A stretch of 21,765 nucleotides of DNA, taken from T1Sed10-7 sp046483565. Lineage in GTDB: Bacteria; Actinomycetota; Nitriliruptoria; Nitriliruptorales; Nitriliruptoraceae. The position numbers were made by a program, and so were the translations under genes. The stretch is from assembly GCA_046483565.1 (NCBI GenBank), contig JAWOCZ010000169.1, positions 1 to 21,765 on the forward strand. Reading direction: 5' to 3'. The notes under the pieces were generated by a model, which ran no database searches, had not been told where the DNA came from, and saw only the letters and a program-made list of their open reading frames with translations. Shown one piece after another: positions 20,569 to 21,765 of this stretch. Positions within the stretch are counted from its first letter, which is position 1, and every line of letters starts with the position of its first letter.

Positions 20569-21765
20569 TCAGGCGTTGCGGTCGGGGCGCACGGTCGCCC
20601 TGCGGCCCTTGATCGTCGAGCCCCGCAGTGCACGGATCACCTCGTCGGCAGCGTGTCGGGGTACCTCGACCAAGGAGAAGTTGGGGGTGATCTCGATGTT
20701 GCCGACGTCACGCCCGCTGAGGCCCGACTCGTTCGCGATCGCCCCCACCACGTCTTTCGGGCGCACCCCGGCGCGCTGGCCGGCGCCGATGAAGATACGC
20801 ACGGTGTCGCCGGAACCCGAGGCCCCGCGTCCCCCGCGATGCTGTCCGCCACCCCCTTCGTGCGCTGCCCTCCGGCCGTGCCCGGCTCCCCGCCCGCCCG
20901 GTCCGCCTGGCCCGGCGCGGCCACCCTTGCGACCGCCACGGCCCCCGCGGTCCTCGTACAGCCGGACCTCGGGCAGTTCCTGCTCGTCCGCGTCGGTGCC
21001 GGCGACCTGCTCGTGCACCAGGGAGATGGCCGCCAGGGTGAGCTGCAGCAGATCGGAGCGGTCCCCCAGCGACTCCACCACCCCCCGGAACCGCTCCAGG
21101 TCGGCGTCCTCGAGCAGACGGGCCTCGAGCGTCTCGCGGGTCAACTCCAACCGCCGTGCCTTCAGGTCGGCGACCGACGGGATCGACTCGATCTCCAGCG
21201 GTGTCCGGGTGTGCTGCTCGATCGCGCGGACCAGGCGGTGCTGCCGTGGTTCGACGAGGGTGATCGCCACCCCGGAACGGCCCGCCCGTCCCACACGGCC
21301 GATGCGGTGGGTGTAGGCGTCCGGCGCGGCGGGCACGTCGTAGTTGATGACGTGGGTCAGGTGCTCGACGTCGAGCCCGCGTGCCGCCACGTCGGTGGCC
21401 ACGAGCAGGTCGGCCGTTCCGGTCCGCAACCGGTCCATCACCCGGTCCCGCTGCTCCTGGTCCATGCCGCCGTGCAGCGCCTCGGCCCGGTACCCGCGTC
21501 CGTTCATGGTCTCGGTGAGCTCGTCCACCTCGTTGCGTGTGCCACAGAACACGATGGCGGCATCCGGGGCCTCGACGTCGAGGATGCGGCCCAGCGCGGC
21601 CGGCTTGTGCTGCCGGGCGACCACGTAGGCGCTCTGACGGACCTGCGGGGTGTGGCTCTCACCCGCCTGCTCGCGACTGATCGTCACCCGCAACGGCTCG
21701 TGCAGGTAGCGCCGCGCGAGCTGGTCGATCCGTGACGGCAGGGTCGCGGAGAACAGCACCGTCTG
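20569..21765 (-). CDS. DEAD-box RNA helicase with C-terminal DbpA-like RNA-binding domain (partial)
   Basis: The frame is open to the window edge, so 398 C-terminal residues are visible and the N-terminal ATPase motifs (Walker A, DEAD) lie outside. The visible part begins at motif III (LFSATLP), then the second RecA-like domain with motif IV (AIVFCGTRNEVDEL), motif V (LVATDVAARGLDVEHL) and motif VI (HRIGRVGRAGR). A Gly/Arg-rich linker (DRGGRGGRKGGRAGPGG and on) precedes a DbpA-type RNA-binding domain (VRIFIGAGQRAGVRPKDVVGAIANESGLSG, FSLVEVPRHAADEVIRALRG, IKGRRATVRP). This is the DeaD/CsdA arrangement, used in ribosome assembly and RNA decay, often in the cold. CsdA-like function is inferred. 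Confidence 0.95.
   Translation of the reverse strand, partial: QTVLFSATLPSRIDQLARRYLHEPLRVTISREQAGESHTPQVRQSAYVVARQHKPAALGRILDVEAPDAAIVFCGTRNEVDELTETMNGRGYRAEALHGGMDQEQRDRVMDRLRTGTADLLVATDVAARGLDVEHLTHVINYDVPAAPDAYTHRIGRVGRAGRSGVAITLVEPRQHRLVRAIEQHTRTPLEIESIPSVADLKARRLELTRETLEARLLEDADLERFRGVVESLGDRSDLLQLTLAAISLVHEQVAGTDADEQELPEVRLYEDRGGRGGRKGGRAGPGGPGGRGAGHGRRAAHEGGGGQHRGGRGASGSGDTVRIFIGAGQRAGVRPKDVVGAIANESGLSGRDVGNIEITPNFSLVEVPRHAADEVIRALRGSTIKGRRATVRPDRNA

Noticed and set aside
1..21765. Defence island, prophage, transposon or biosynthetic cluster
   Set aside because: I looked for integrases, transposases, nuclease/helicase defence pairs, PKS/NRPS motifs and tRNA-flanked insertions and found none. 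The gene set is core and stress functions.

Overview
The window is about 21.8 kb of very GC-rich DNA, roughly 70% or more by eye. Coding is dense, GTG starts are common and several overlaps have the coupled GTGA/TGATG form. The gene order MBL-fold phosphodiesterase-like gene, rph, rdgB matches the Rv1339-rphA-Rv1341 block of mycobacteria, and the 5' signals (TANNNT boxes, some 6-7 nt before a start codon) look actinobacterial. I infer a high-GC actinomycete chromosome, perhaps from a deep-branching lineage; genus cannot be told from this sequence. I saw no rRNA, tRNA, insertion sequence, phage gene or CRISPR array.

Layout. 1-503 (-): start of a secreted beta-sandwich protein, cut by the window edge. 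769-3027 (-): a bacterial neuropathy-target-esterase homologue with two cyclic-nucleotide-binding domains and a patatin lipase, divergent from 3205-5395 (+): MBL-fold hydrolase, rph, rdgB. 5420-5842 (-): PNPOx-like flavoprotein. 5921-7680 (-): coupled pair of beta-lactamase-fold hydrolase and NAD-dependent epimerase. 7916-9616 (-): Na/Pi-cotransporter-like protein with PhoU-like tail, divergent from 9917-12700 (+): P-type cation ATPase. 12928-13680 (-): flavodoxin-like NAD(P)H oxidoreductase with an elaborate upstream region. 13977-15203 (-): M23 peptidase, divergent from 15384-16112 (+): Mut7-C RNase/ubiquitin-like protein. 16255-17046 (-): YceH/DUF480. 17101-17796 (-): membrane-anchored SPOR-like protein. 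18011-18763 (-): alpha/beta hydrolase, divergent from 18927-19744 (+): ECF sigma factor plus zinc-binding anti-sigma factor. 19778-20479 (-): lipoprotein. 20569-21765 (-): DEAD-box RNA helicase, cut by the window edge.

Most genes are housekeeping or stress-related and fall into small one- to three-gene units; I see no defence island or biosynthetic cluster. The most interesting points are: a thrombospondin-type-3-like acidic calcium motif inserted in the cytosolic loop of the P-type ATPase, whose membrane ion-site residues are also atypical; the upstream region of the flavodoxin-like gene, with twin 13-bp palindromes, a TTGACG-N17-CATCGT promoter and a 5' leader built almost wholly of 14 copies of a 10-bp G-rich unit; a possible cAMP circuit formed by the divergent CNBD-patatin and phosphodiesterase-like genes; a conserved 28-bp repeat pair after the ATPase; a 12-bp-phased GAACGA array before the SPOR-like gene; and an anti-sigma factor whose metal ligands have RsrA-like spacing.
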